A stretch of 64,000 nt of DNA from Eisenibacter elegans DSM 3317 (GCF_000430505.1 NZ_AUMD01000011.1:434001-498000), one strand, 5' to 3'; positions 19,301 through 27,410 are shown, numbered from the stretch's first letter. The notes: generated by a model not told the origin, from the letters alone. Translations and numbers: made by a program.

Positions 19301-19829
19301 GGACTGTGCCAATAGCCGCGCAAGCTTTATTGCTGACCCGCCTTTCTTGGATTTGAGGACTGGGCAGACAGCCATTTTCAGAGGGACTACACCACAGGCC
19401 GCCGCTTGGTTCTGGAATTTGGGAGCAGGGCAAACCAGCACTGCCGCCCAAGCGTCTCGCAGCTTTGTGTTTGCCGGAATTTACCCTATTTATTTACAAA
19501 CCATTACTCCTAACGGCTGCCGTACAGATACTACCCTGATGTATGAAGTACGCGACCGAGACCCGCTCACAAGTATCGAACAACGCCTAGAAGAAGAATT
19601 GAGAATATACCCCAACCCATCGCAAGGGCAGGTATGGGTAGAGATTCCTGAGTTACCACAAACTTATGAGTGGATATTGTATCGCATAGACGGTACGGCT
19701 TTTGCCACACAAACATCACAAGGGGGAGCCGCTGGTGTTTGGTATTGGGAACGCTTGCCCAAGGGTACATACGTACTGCTCATTCGATGGCCGGAGGGGC
19801 AGTGGGTACAAAAGCTAATGGTCAGGTAA
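16359..19829 (+). CDS. Secreted subtilisin-like (S8) protease with PKD-like repeats and T9SS sorting tail
   Basis: A large exported serine protease, 1156 residues from the ATG at 16359, which gives a proper signal peptide (MRLYRIIFVWLCIIACNV, cleavage near LWAQ). An upstream ATG at 16314 would add an acidic stretch unlike a signal. After a propeptide the triad follows: Asp in VVDNGFDLTHPDL, His in FNHGTAVAGV, Ser in VSGTSFAAPQVA. A long beta-rich middle is followed by two PKD-like repeats (WDFGNGQT, near residue 935; WNLGAGQT, near 1017). The last about 75 residues (RIYPNPSQGQVWVEI to LPKGTYVLLI..KLMV) are a type A T9SS sorting domain, predicting release or anchoring at the cell surface. The histidine-kinase-like gene follows after 42 bases. 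Confidence 0.9.
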   Translation: MRLYRIIFVWLCIIACNVGDALWAQSEGDYIAGKVVVKLKPHSTKDYSLTAAVRAQELASNTCNTIKLMRQQCFLEELPPARTTTSRRRAPQQAFPTDWALIYILDIDPNLPLAMVLNSLHQDPAVQYAEPLYKHYPLIQLPPNDPLIGSQYYLDNIRALQAWQLPAGQGDASVIVGVVDNGFDLTHPDLANQFVPGYDLANNDANPQAPFNHGTAVAGVGFAQVNNAIGIAGVGYQCRFMPLKVAPDSDQNNYVAAYAGVIYAAQNGCKVINMSWGRRGNPSQFEQDLLQSLVGQYDVVLVAAAGNDGDEGYFYPASYAQVLSVGGSNVDDERWSGSNFNDKVSLLAPGESVFTTLISNNYAVVSGTSFAAPQVAAAAALVRSKYPTLNALEVRALLMGTARTVSAQSVANQTGKLGTGVLDVAAALSQTPDFIHLQSAWLGFNNQGQWVLRAALKSVSALSNLQVAFICDSAFVQPIQSNISLGNVAAGADILLPADGLRFVLGSTPAPNSQTMFGLQFSADGAFSQTIYVRLNINPTNYLNFSVNQVSMGLNNVSALGRADYLNNFDPLPFTYRGQALFTEAGLVLGRSATQVSDALRAEPATLRNEAFTALNPAIVMPGTALDTKVVEALYTDIPNNIARSEVEVKQQVFAWSGGGADKYVIVEYRVRNLSPVTFPTLRVGLYADWNIQSITQNRSLWDAERRMAYAFDQPHQNLYGGLRLLTDQPNVLYAFDTDGAEGSLNIDDGFSLSEKWTALNNARNTAGGAGGNDIAQLLSVGINNLEPGQTSIVAFALLAGDNLTDLQMVADTALGRYQQARRSPVPNIDTLIMVCVGTSLNLSPTNGSRFRFYTQLPPASPLATGKTLFINNLKTAQTYYITNIDSLYESTPIRVRIVPLPYTHTMVAPDTFDLSSGQPLHLVAESAEAVSFLWDFGNGQTAPVAQPLPPNYVPGTYTLQLTTQNAQGCRHTSTKTLVVLDCANSRASFIADPPFLDLRTGQTAIFRGTTPQAAAWFWNLGAGQTSTAAQASRSFVFAGIYPIYLQTITPNGCRTDTTLMYEVRDRDPLTSIEQRLEEELRIYPNPSQGQVWVEIPELPQTYEWILYRIDGTAFATQTSQGGAAGVWYWERLPKGTYVLLIRWPEGQWVQKLMVR

Positions 19830-19871
19830 GAAGCAGGGAGGTATATTTTCCATAAAAGCAACAGTAGCAAT

Positions 19872-20891
19872 ATGCTGGCTCAGAAGACAGACATCGTTCA
19901 CAGGGTATGCCAATACCTCACTATTCCCCAAAACTGGGGGGTCGAGCAGAAGCAAGAGGAACACCTCAAGCAGAGTATCACGCTGTGTAACTTGATGAAC
20001 TGGCTTATTATTCACGTCAATACCGCCTATTTGTTGGTAGACTTTTATCGGATAGGCAATCTATATCGTTCGGGCACCACATTTGCCATCATCAGCTTTT
20101 CAATCATCGCCTTGGCCTTGAGTAAGTACGGCTATCAGTTCATAGCTCGCTTTTTGAGCGCCTTTATTTTTGCTTCTTTTGTATTTGTATATGGGGTCAT
20201 CATCAAGTTTTATATGAGCCCACCAATGCTGATTCACTACCTCTCGCCGCGCATTCCGTTGATTATGTGTGTGTTTTTCCCTTTTATGTTCTTGAGCTAT
20301 CGATTTGAGCGCTGGGCTTTTTTTTGCACCTTCTTGCTCAATGTCTTGTTTGTGGTAGCTTATGACCCTATTCATTACCTTCTGGGAATCAATATGGAGC
20401 AATTTGGGCTACACCTAGATTATGCGCACTTGATGACCCAAAACTCTATCTCCTTTCTAATCATCATCTCGTTTGCTTTTATATATTTCAAGATGGTCAA
20501 TCAGCAGTACCAACGTCAAATAACTTCGCTATACGAAGAGGTACAGCAGCAAAACGAAGAAATTCAGGCTCAAAACCAAGCCCTCGCCGGCACACAAGAA
20601 GAGCTGAGCACCATCAACAACCAATTAGAGGCACTTGTACAACAGCGAACGCAAAAAATAGAAGAGCAAAACCAACAATTACAAGAGTATGCTTTTTGGA
20701 ATGCCCACAAACTCCGCGCTCCCGTAGCGACTATTTTGGGCTTGTATTATTTGCTTACACTCAAAGAATATCAAACCGAAGAGGCTATCGAAGAGATATA
20801 CATCAAAATAGAAAAAAGCGTCAAGGACTTGGATGAAGTTGTGCAGGAAATACAGAAAAAGATAGAAAACAGGGATACTCGGTTCAGATAA
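19872..20891 (+). CDS. Membrane protein with HisKA-like helix but no kinase ATPase domain
   Basis: A 339-residue protein. About six transmembrane helices (roughly residues 40-210) form the sensor. A Gln/Glu-rich coiled coil (about 215-275) leads to a phosphoacceptor-like helix with AFWNAHKLRAPVATILGL, where His279 sits like the phosphorylated histidine of HisKA (HxLRxP). The protein ends about 60 residues later, with no N, G1, F or G2 boxes. No downstream frame supplies them, since the next gene is convergent. In Cytophagales such DHp-only proteins are known from family experience. They could be phosphorylated in trans, act as phosphatases, or only dimerise. Distance and strand suggest co-transcription with the protease. 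Confidence 0.75.
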   Translation: MLAQKTDIVHRVCQYLTIPQNWGVEQKQEEHLKQSITLCNLMNWLIIHVNTAYLLVDFYRIGNLYRSGTTFAIISFSIIALALSKYGYQFIARFLSAFIFASFVFVYGVIIKFYMSPPMLIHYLSPRIPLIMCVFFPFMFLSYRFERWAFFCTFLLNVLFVVAYDPIHYLLGINMEQFGLHLDYAHLMTQNSISFLIIISFAFIYFKMVNQQYQRQITSLYEEVQQQNEEIQAQNQALAGTQEELSTINNQLEALVQQRTQKIEEQNQQLQEYAFWNAHKLRAPVATILGLYYLLTLKEYQTEEAIEEIYIKIEKSVKDLDEVVQEIQKKIENRDTRFR

Positions 20892-20938
20892 AGAACATCT
20901 TGGGTATAGCGCGCCTTGTGTTAGCGTATTGTCCCCTC

Positions 20939-20997
20939 TTAGTGCTTGTGTATACATTGCCCAAGCCAATGTTGATTGGGGAGTACACAAGCGCTAA
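20939..20997. terminator. Inverted repeat between convergent genes
   Basis: TTAGTGCTTGTGTATAC (20939-20955) pairs with GTACACAAGCGCTAA (20983-20997), with few mismatches and a 27-base loop that can itself fold (ATTG/CAAT). There is no T-run. Its position between the stop codons at 20891 and 21001 suggests a shared terminator or transcript-end stabiliser. Confidence 0.45.
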
Positions 20998-21000
20998 TGC

Positions 21001-22011
21001 CTACAAAAAGATATCCTGAATATTACAAGTAGACTCTTGCCCCAGCTTGTCATAGTTTTTTTCGAGCCACTGGTCAGCCATTTTTCGACCCAATTGCCGC
21101 AGACGCAATAAAAACTCCCACCGGGTGTTGTATTTGCTGGAGATGCCTAGGCCGTCCATTTCTTCTTCAGGGCTGATGAGATGTATGAACAAGTTGCGCA
21201 ACTTGTCGTGTGTGCTCAGGCCTAAGTGTAAGTTTTTTTGAATAAAATTGATGCGTCTCATCTCGTGCATCAGACTGGCATTGAAACTGAGCGTATTGAC
21301 ACGGTCACGAATTTCGACAGCCGTTCGGGGGATGTTTTTGATATAAATTGGGTTGATTTGCACCAACATAATATCTTCTGTTTCGGTATTGTCTATCAAC
21401 GGATAGATAGGAGGGTTTCCCATATAGCCACCATCCCAATAAGCCTCTCCATCAATTTCGATAGCTTTGAAAAGGTGTGGTAGGCAGGCCGAAGCCAGCA
21501 CAGCCTCAGCGCTGAGTTCGCTGTTGTCAAATATCTTGGCGCGAGCTGTACGGACATTGGTTGCGCAGATAAAGAGTTTCATCGCATCGCTACCACGCAA
21601 TACCTCAAAGTCCACAAATTCTTCGAGTAGGTCTTTGAGCGGGTTGTAGTCAAGGGGGTTGAATTGATAGGGCGAGAACAGCTGCGTAAAAAAGTCAGAC
21701 GCATAATAGTAGGGCGAATAGTCCATTCGGCCATTGCTAAGCCATAAGTCTACCCATCCGGGTCTGAGGAGTGAGAATTGATTGGCATCTGCAATCCGTT
21801 TCCAGAATTTGCCCAGTAACTTGATAGCGCCCGGCCTACCGCCGGTATGGAGGCCATAGGCCATAATGGTGGCGTTCATAGCGCCAGCGCTTGTTCCACA
21901 AACACCCTCAATAACGAGGCTGCGCACTTCGAGCAGGCGCTCCAATACACCCCAAGTAAAAGCGCCGTGAGAGCCTCCACCTTGGAGGGCTAAGTCAATA
22001 GTTTTGTACAT
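21001..22011 (-). CDS. Patatin-like phospholipase
   Basis: Lipid acyl hydrolase of the patatin fold, 336 residues, no signal peptide. The oxyanion loop is QGGGSHGAF (10-18). The nucleophile is Ser41 in GTSAG, and the dyad Asp193 lies in YWDGGYMGNPP. The C-terminal part (about 260-325) resembles the DUF3734 region that follows many bacterial patatins. It probably acts on membrane phospholipids from the cytoplasmic side. The lipoate ligase gene lies upstream on the same strand with a 46-base gap. Confidence 0.88.
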   Translation of the reverse strand: MYKTIDLALQGGGSHGAFTWGVLERLLEVRSLVIEGVCGTSAGAMNATIMAYGLHTGGRPGAIKLLGKFWKRIADANQFSLLRPGWVDLWLSNGRMDYSPYYYASDFFTQLFSPYQFNPLDYNPLKDLLEEFVDFEVLRGSDAMKLFICATNVRTARAKIFDNSELSAEAVLASACLPHLFKAIEIDGEAYWDGGYMGNPPIYPLIDNTETEDIMLVQINPIYIKNIPRTAVEIRDRVNTLSFNASLMHEMRRINFIQKNLHLGLSTHDKLRNLFIHLISPEEEMDGLGISSKYNTRWEFLLRLRQLGRKMADQWLEKNYDKLGQESTCNIQDIFL

Positions 22012-22057
22012 AACAACAAATTTTGGGAATCAGAAATCGAAGCAGGCTAGCGAGTAC

Positions 22058-23047
22058 TTAGCACAAAAAGCGCACAAACTCATCGACTTTGATAGGGCCG
22101 AAGTAGTGCTCTAGGTCTATGTAGGCCAGAGCCTGTGCTAGCGCATCGGCATTGTAGCTACAGTCTGTCAGGGAGTGCTCAACTTCGGCCAAGTTACCAA
22201 TACTGAGAAAGTCACCATAAAACTTGAGGTTGGTTATTTTACCGTTTTTGATGTGTAGGCGGGCATCAATTTGGCCAAAGTCAAAGCGGTGTGTTTTTTG
22301 AATATTGAACGCTGGCGATTTGCCATAGTTCCACTCCCAAGTAAAGTATTTGCTATGCGCTAGGGCGTGTACTTCCTTCCATTCTTGGGGGGTTAGGCGG
22401 CGCAAAGGGGGGGTGTCTGCTTCAAAAATATGACGGCTGATATGCGTCTTAAACTCCCCTAGGCTCATTGGTTTGGGTAGGAGCGATAAGATATTGGCTA
22501 CACGGCTACGTACCGATTTGATGCCTTTTGACTCTATCTTATCTGGGCGCACCCGCAGTGCTTGCCCTAGGCGGCTCATATCAGAGTTGAAGAGCAGGGT
22601 TCCGTGGCTAAACATCTTCTGGCTGGTCGAAAACTGCGCATTGCCCGATATTTTACGGCCATCAGCCGTAACAATATCATTGCGACCAGTCATTTCGGCC
22701 TCTATACCTAGCGCCTGCAATGCGCGCACAATAGGGGCAGTAAAGTGAGCAAAGTTATTGACCTTCTGTGCATCGAAGGGGGTCATAAAGCTAAAATTGA
22801 GGTTACCCAAATCGTGATAGACCGTTCCCCCGCCCGAAATACGCCTTACCACGGTGATTTCGTGCTCAGATACATAATCGGCATTGATTTCTTCGATGGT
22901 ATTTTGGTGTTTGCCGATAATCAGCGATGGTTGGTTGACATAAAAGAGCACATACTCTTGGTCTGGGTCAAAATTACGAACGGCATACTCTTCCAAGGCT
23001 AGATTGATTCGGGGGTCTTGGTGGCCTTCGTTGTCGATGAGTTGCAT
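22058..23047 (-). CDS. lplA: Lipoate-protein ligase A
   Basis: Attaches free lipoate, via lipoyl-AMP, to lysines of 2-oxoacid dehydrogenase E2 and glycine cleavage H proteins. 329 residues. Conserved RRISGGGTVYHDLGN (68-82) and the catalytic lysine region DGRKISGNAQ are present, and an accessory C-terminal domain starts near residue 250. A pyruvate dehydrogenase E1 alpha gene lies elsewhere in the window (60479-61516), so its likely target pathway is present in this organism. Confidence 0.9.
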   Translation of the reverse strand: MQLIDNEGHQDPRINLALEEYAVRNFDPDQEYVLFYVNQPSLIIGKHQNTIEEINADYVSEHEITVVRRISGGGTVYHDLGNLNFSFMTPFDAQKVNNFAHFTAPIVRALQALGIEAEMTGRNDIVTADGRKISGNAQFSTSQKMFSHGTLLFNSDMSRLGQALRVRPDKIESKGIKSVRSRVANILSLLPKPMSLGEFKTHISRHIFEADTPPLRRLTPQEWKEVHALAHSKYFTWEWNYGKSPAFNIQKTHRFDFGQIDARLHIKNGKITNLKFYGDFLSIGNLAEVEHSLTDCSYNADALAQALAYIDLEHYFGPIKVDEFVRFLC

Positions 23048-23066
23048 AAGGATTTTATTTTGGCCT

Positions 23067-23086
23067 GAGAGGCCGTGTAGCCTCTC
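23067..23086. repeat. Small perfect hairpin between lplA and the SPOR-like gene
   Basis: GAGAGGC and GCCTCTC pair perfectly around six bases. It follows the stop of the upstream minus-strand gene and may terminate it weakly. There is no T-run. Confidence 0.4.
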
Positions 23087-23119
23087 CTTTGGCTGATGAT
23101 TGAAATGCGACGTGGCCGG

Positions 23120-23704
23120 TTATTCGCCTGCCAGAGAGCTAAATTCTTCCATACTTTGCACGCGTTTACCGTCTTTAAAGGCGGTTATAAAGGCCTCTGC
23201 ACCTTGTGCGCTGAGATATTCTCGGATAAACTTGGCTTCTCGGTAAGACATAAAGTAGCCGATACTATATCGGGTAGCGCCTTCAGTAGTTTCTACGCTG
23301 AAGTTGGGGTGTAGCCCGGCGTAGTTGTTATTTTGGTGGAGCTTGGTATAAGCGCCTATCTGTACCCTGAAGATGACATTGGGGGCAGCCTTGAGCGCAT
23401 CAATTTGGCTTTGGAGCAGCCGAATCTCGGCGCGGAGGCGGTCTAATTGGTCGGCGCGTTGGCTTTTTTCACGTTGTTGGCGTTGGAGCTCATCTTGAGT
23501 TTGTTGGATTTGGCTTTCTACATTGGCCTTATCATCCTGCATTTGGAGATATTGCTCGGGGTTGCGGCGTAAGTTTTTAGCCTCTTTTTTTAGTGCTTTT
23601 TGCTCTGCCTTGGTGAGTTGTTGGGCTTGAGCTCCTTGTGTGCCCAGGGCAATACACAAAGCTCCCAAAAGTAGGGTGAGAGAAACAAAAGAAGATGTCT
23701 TCAT
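23120..23704 (-). CDS. Exported coiled-coil protein with SPOR-like C-terminus
   Basis: A 194-residue protein. A signal peptide ends near QAQQ (about residue 28). It is followed by a basic motif LTKAEQKALKKEAKNLRRNP, a long Gln/Glu/Arg coiled coil (about 55-105), and a C-terminal about 75-residue segment (FRVQIGAYTKLHQNN to AEAFITAFKDGKRV) with the spacing of a SPOR fold. Proteins of this shape are often labelled ezrin/radixin/moesin family in Bacteroidota databases, a name based on coiled-coil similarity only. The upstream neighbour is a diverged relative, 12 bases away, so the two form an operon. A periplasmic or envelope role is inferred. Confidence 0.75.
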   Translation of the reverse strand: MKTSSFVSLTLLLGALCIALGTQGAQAQQLTKAEQKALKKEAKNLRRNPEQYLQMQDDKANVESQIQQTQDELQRQQREKSQRADQLDRLRAEIRLLQSQIDALKAAPNVIFRVQIGAYTKLHQNNNYAGLHPNFSVETTEGATRYSIGYFMSYREAKFIREYLSAQGAEAFITAFKDGKRVQSMEEFSSLAGE

Positions 23705-23716
23705 AAAAAATATCGA

Positions 23717-24295
23717 TTATCCGTTTTTAGCGGTAGAAGTTACAATTTTGGTGGATTTGATGCGCAGCGTGTGCAGGTGTTGTTGAAACTTTTTGGCCTC
23801 GGCCTCTGTCCCAAAAGTACCCAACACAAGATGTAGTGTTCCCTCTGGGGAGAGGTGCGGCGCTAGGCGCAGCTTTTCCTCATCTGTGGCTTGGTATTGG
23901 TCAAGGTTGGCAATTTCGAGTACTACACGAAAGCCACCTTCGTTGATGTTTTGGCTGGCTTTGTCTGGGATAGAAGCTTTTTTACTGGCTTTAAGGGCTT
24001 CGTGTTCGCGCTCTAGGCGTTGTTTTTCGCTTTCCAATTCTTGGATTTCAGTACTGGAAGGGGTCAGGCGTTTGGCGCGTTCTAATTCTTGTTGCAACTG
24101 GCTGTGTGTGCTTTCGCGTTCTTTGAGTTCTTCTTTGAATTTGTGCAGCTCTTGAGGATTGCGTTGGTAAGCTTTAAGCTCGTTTTTAAGTCGCTTACGG
24201 TCTTGCTTGGACATTTGCTGGGCGTGTAAGCCTACAGGGGTAAGCCATAAAAGACCGCAAATGCATAAAACAGACAGACGAATGTTCGGGGTCAT
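23717..24295 (-). CDS. Exported coiled-coil protein with SPOR-like C-terminus (paralogue)
   Basis: 192 residues with the same plan as its downstream neighbour: signal peptide ending near LHAQQ (about 26), MSKQDRKRLKNELKAYQRNP basic motif, coiled coil (about 50-105), and a C-terminal domain containing GGFRVVLEIA and TLHLVLGTFGTEAEAKKFQQ. The shared N-terminal motif and order show an old tandem duplication. Sequence divergence is high, so the two may form a heteromer. First gene of the pair, divergent from the NFACT gene. Function unknown. Confidence 0.72.
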   Translation of the reverse strand: MTPNIRLSVLCICGLLWLTPVGLHAQQMSKQDRKRLKNELKAYQRNPQELHKFKEELKERESTHSQLQQELERAKRLTPSSTEIQELESEKQRLEREHEALKASKKASIPDKASQNINEGGFRVVLEIANLDQYQATDEEKLRLAPHLSPEGTLHLVLGTFGTEAEAKKFQQHLHTLRIKSTKIVTSTAKNG

Positions 24296-24397
24296 AGACG
24301 TTTTGGGTACTAGGGGTTAAGAAAAACAGCCAGCTCGGCATATCCACACAGACATACAAGGAAGGGCTTATACTCGTTAAAGGTACGAAAAAAAGCC

Positions 24398-24427
24398 TTG
24401 CATTCACAAAGAGCTTGTGTACTTTTG
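24398..24427 (+). promoter_or_regulatory. Promoter of the NFACT gene
   Basis: TTG (24398-24400), 19 bases, TACTTTTG (24420-24427). It overlaps the beginning of the longest reading frame and so shows that translation starts further down, at 24448. Confidence 0.75.
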
Positions 24428-24447
24428 TAAGCTTAGGCTGTACAAAT

Positions 24448-26085
24448 ATGATGCAAAACAATTATTACTTCTTACGCCAATTTACCCAACAACTTGCTCG
24501 ACGTTTGGGCTCGTTGGCCTACCATATAGGTTACCGACCCATTGATGAAACCCAGCTGACCAAAGGAATGCGCTTGGGGGCTTGTTTTAGTCAAAACAAA
24601 GACGAACTAGTGTTGGGCTTTTTCAGCCTGCAAGAAGAGCTGTATCTCAGGGCTTTGCTCAATCCGGAGCTTGCTTGTTTGGCCGTGGTTTCTGACTTTC
24701 AGCGTGCCAAGCGCAATAGTATTGACTTATTTCGGCCTATCCTCAATAAGGCGGTAGTAGCCATTACCCAATACCAAAACGAGCGCAGCTTCGCCCTACA
24801 CTTTGAAGAAGGCCATACCTTGTTATTCAAAATGCACGGCAGGCGTGCCAATGTCATCCTCTTTGAGCAGGAGCAGTTTTTAATCAGTTTTCACAAACGG
24901 ATGGAAAACGATTATCAGTTAAAACTTGCCGCGCTTGACCGTCCATTGGTACAGACTTTCGAGGCATATCAGGCTGTAGAGGGCAATTTGGCTAAAATTT
25001 ACCCTACACTAGGTACAGAAATCAAGGCATATCTCGATGCACAGCCTGCCTTTGTTGAGGCAGACTTGCCAGAGCGTTGGGCTATCGTCGAAAGGTTGGT
25101 GACGCAATTAGAAAACCCAAAATATTATCTGTGGCAACCCCAAGAAGCGCCACAGTTGATGCTCCTGCCGCCGCCAGAGCAGACTACTCCCTTCGAAGTT
25201 TTTGAAGAGGCGCACGAGGCTGTCAATGCGTTTTTCTTTGCCTACCTAAGACTCAGCACCCTCACACAAGAGAAGAGTGCCGCGCAGAGGCTGTTACAGC
25301 GCCGCTTGCGACAGGCACAAGCTTATGTCCAAAAACACACACAACGACTGCGCGAGCTAGACGAAGGCATAGACCACGAAACCACAGGGCATCTGTTGAT
25401 GGCCCACCTACACCAAATACCACAGGGCGAAACGCAGGTAGTATTGCCAGACTTCTATGACCCGCAGCAGATGCACGTCATCAAGCTAAAAAAAGACCTT
25501 TCGCCTCAAAAAAACGCCGAGCACTATTACCGCAAAGCCAAAAATCAAAAAATTGAACGTACCAAACTTCAAGACAATATTGCCCGAAAAGAGACCGAAG
25601 TCCTAGCACTCGAAACGCAATTGTTGGCCTTGGAAGCAATTACGCAGGTCAAAGAATTGCGCAAATTCCTTAAAACCAATAAAATAGACATAGAAGCACA
25701 AGCTGCCGTAAAGGTCGAAATGTTTCCTTTTAAGCGATTTCATTATCAAGGGTTTGAGTTTTGGGTGGGCAAAAATGCCAAAAACAACGACCTACTCATC
25801 CAAAAATACGCCTTCAAAGAAGACCTTTGGCTACACGCCAAGGATGTAACGGGCTCGCACGTACTCATCAAATACCAAGCAGGCAAGCCCTTTCCCAAGG
25901 ATGTCATCGAAAAGGCTGCTTCATTGGCTGCATATTATTCCAAACGAAGCCACGACAGCGTGTGCCCTGTGATTGTTACGCCCCGAAAGTATGTACGTAA
26001 AACCAAAGACCTACCCGATGGGCAGGTCATTGTGGAGCGTGAAGAGGTGGTGATGGTCTTGCCTGAAGCGTTTGGAGAGGGCTAG
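24448..26085 (+). CDS. rqcH: NFACT family protein (RqcH-like ribosome quality control factor)
   Basis: 545 residues from the ATG at 24448 (ATGATG), chosen because the promoter lies directly upstream. It consists of an NFACT-N domain (about 1-175), a middle helical coiled-coil region (about 250-415), and the C-terminal NFACT-R RNA-binding domain (about 425-530: FEFWVGKNAKNNDLLI, DLWLHAKDVTGSHVLIK). RqcH binds split 50S subunits carrying stalled peptidyl-tRNA and adds alanine tails. The Asp-Arg pair reported as essential in Bacillus RqcH appears here as Glu-Arg (NERSF, about residue 113), so activity is not certain. tmRNA, another rescue system, is also encoded in this window. Confidence 0.85.
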   Translation: MMQNNYYFLRQFTQQLARRLGSLAYHIGYRPIDETQLTKGMRLGACFSQNKDELVLGFFSLQEELYLRALLNPELACLAVVSDFQRAKRNSIDLFRPILNKAVVAITQYQNERSFALHFEEGHTLLFKMHGRRANVILFEQEQFLISFHKRMENDYQLKLAALDRPLVQTFEAYQAVEGNLAKIYPTLGTEIKAYLDAQPAFVEADLPERWAIVERLVTQLENPKYYLWQPQEAPQLMLLPPPEQTTPFEVFEEAHEAVNAFFFAYLRLSTLTQEKSAAQRLLQRRLRQAQAYVQKHTQRLRELDEGIDHETTGHLLMAHLHQIPQGETQVVLPDFYDPQQMHVIKLKKDLSPQKNAEHYYRKAKNQKIERTKLQDNIARKETEVLALETQLLALEAITQVKELRKFLKTNKIDIEAQAAVKVEMFPFKRFHYQGFEFWVGKNAKNNDLLIQKYAFKEDLWLHAKDVTGSHVLIKYQAGKPFPKDVIEKAASLAAYYSKRSHDSVCPVIVTPRKYVRKTKDLPDGQVIVEREEVVMVLPEAFGEG

Positions 26086-26089
26086 CATC

Positions 26090-26112
26090 AGAGGGCTGTG
26101 GGTTTGCCCTCT
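26090..26112. terminator. Hairpin between convergent NFACT and exported-protein genes
   Basis: AGAGGGC and GCCCTCT pair perfectly around a 9-base loop, 4 bases after the NFACT stop. It lacks a clear T-run, so it is a moderate terminator candidate. Confidence 0.5.
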
Positions 26113-26132
26113 AGATGACCTACCAATACCAA

Positions 26133-27410
26133 TCAAGTTTTTTGTTTTTTCTTGCGGGCGGCAGGGAAGAGGATGTTGTTCAGAATCAGCCGATACCCGG
26201 CAGAGTTGGGGAAGAGGCTCAGGTCGGTATGCTCTTCACCCACAAAATGCTGGTAGTCTTCGGGGTCGTGGCCGCCGTAAAAAGTCCAAGTACCACGCCC
26301 AAAGGTGCCGTGGATATAACGCGCCTCATCAATCTTTTTGGTTTCGCCCAAAATCACCACTTCCGACTTAATCAGCCGCTTCTTAAAGCCGGTTGTTTGC
26401 CCCATAAAGCCTTTGACGACCGATTGGTGGTTTTGGGTCAGCATCGTCGGGATGGGATCCCATTTGGCCGAAAACTGGAAGAGGGTAAAGTAGTCGTTCG
26501 ACTCGTTGAGGCCGCGCTCAAACTGCTGGTTGTCGATGTTGGAATACTCGTACTCGTAGGGGTTGCGGCTGATGGTGAAATTCTGGAAGGCGAAAGTATT
26601 GTTGAAGTTGAGCTTTTCTTGTGCCCTTGGGTCGGCGGGATCGCCGTCATACATTGACTCGCAGATGTCTACCCCATCGGCAGCGAGTGCGATGTCGTAG
26701 GTATCCGTGGCAGAGCACATCGCAAACAGAAAGCCGCCGGAGGCACAGAAATCACGAATTTTTTTGACCACAGCCAACTTCAACTGTGACACCTTGGCAA
26801 AACCGTATTTCTTGGCCAAGGCTTCGTACTCTTTCTGCTGCTGGATGTACCAAGGTTGGTGGCGGTAAGCACTATAAAACTTGCCGTACTGCCCCGTGAA
26901 GTCTTCGTGGTGGAGGTGGAGCCAATCGTACTTGGGAAGCTGGTCGGTGAGCACTTCGTCGTCAAAAACAATGTCGTAGGGAATCTCGGCAAAGGTCAGC
27001 ACGAGGGTTACGGCATCGTCCCAAGGTTGTTTGCTCTTGGGGGAGTAGACGGCTACTTTGGGTGGTTTTTCGAGGCGCACGGCATCCATATTGACATCGG
27101 GGCTGGCGATTTGATTCAAAATGCTGTTGGCCTGCGCGTCAGAAAGGATTTGGTACGACACATCGCGGATAATCAGCTCCCGCTCAAATTTCTCTTGGTA
27201 GGCACACATAAAACTCCCCCCACGGTAGTTGAGCAACCAATCGACTTCTGTGCCCTGTTCCAAGACCCAATAAGCAATCCCATAGGCTTTGAGGTGGTTG
27301 GTCTGGTTGTCGTCCATCGGGATGAGGATGTAGGCGGCCTGCACTGTCGGTATACCAACAAAGGAGAGCCAACAAGTCAGCAAAAGGGTAAGGGAGGTGA
27401 GTTTGGGCAT
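26133..27410 (-). CDS. Exported protein of the family often labelled asparagine synthetase B
   Basis: 425 residues with a signal peptide (cleavage near VQAA, about 26), then AYILIPMDDNQTNHLKAYGIAYW and a long soluble domain with HHEDFTGQYGKFY and GGFLFAMCSATDTYDIALA. I recognise this as a conserved Bacteroidota family that databases commonly call asparagine synthetase B. No N-terminal cysteine, PP-loop or other asparagine synthetase motif is visible and the protein is exported, so that name is probably wrong. The VAVYSP and CASGGFLFAMCSATD segments recall a class I glutamine amidotransferase-like (ThuA-like) fold, which is inference. No operon partner. Function unknown. Confidence 0.7.
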   Translation of the reverse strand: MPKLTSLTLLLTCWLSFVGIPTVQAAYILIPMDDNQTNHLKAYGIAYWVLEQGTEVDWLLNYRGGSFMCAYQEKFERELIIRDVSYQILSDAQANSILNQIASPDVNMDAVRLEKPPKVAVYSPKSKQPWDDAVTLVLTFAEIPYDIVFDDEVLTDQLPKYDWLHLHHEDFTGQYGKFYSAYRHQPWYIQQQKEYEALAKKYGFAKVSQLKLAVVKKIRDFCASGGFLFAMCSATDTYDIALAADGVDICESMYDGDPADPRAQEKLNFNNTFAFQNFTISRNPYEYEYSNIDNQQFERGLNESNDYFTLFQFSAKWDPIPTMLTQNHQSVVKGFMGQTTGFKKRLIKSEVVILGETKKIDEARYIHGTFGRGTWTFYGGHDPEDYQHFVGEEHTDLSLFPNSAGYRLILNNILFPAARKKKQKT

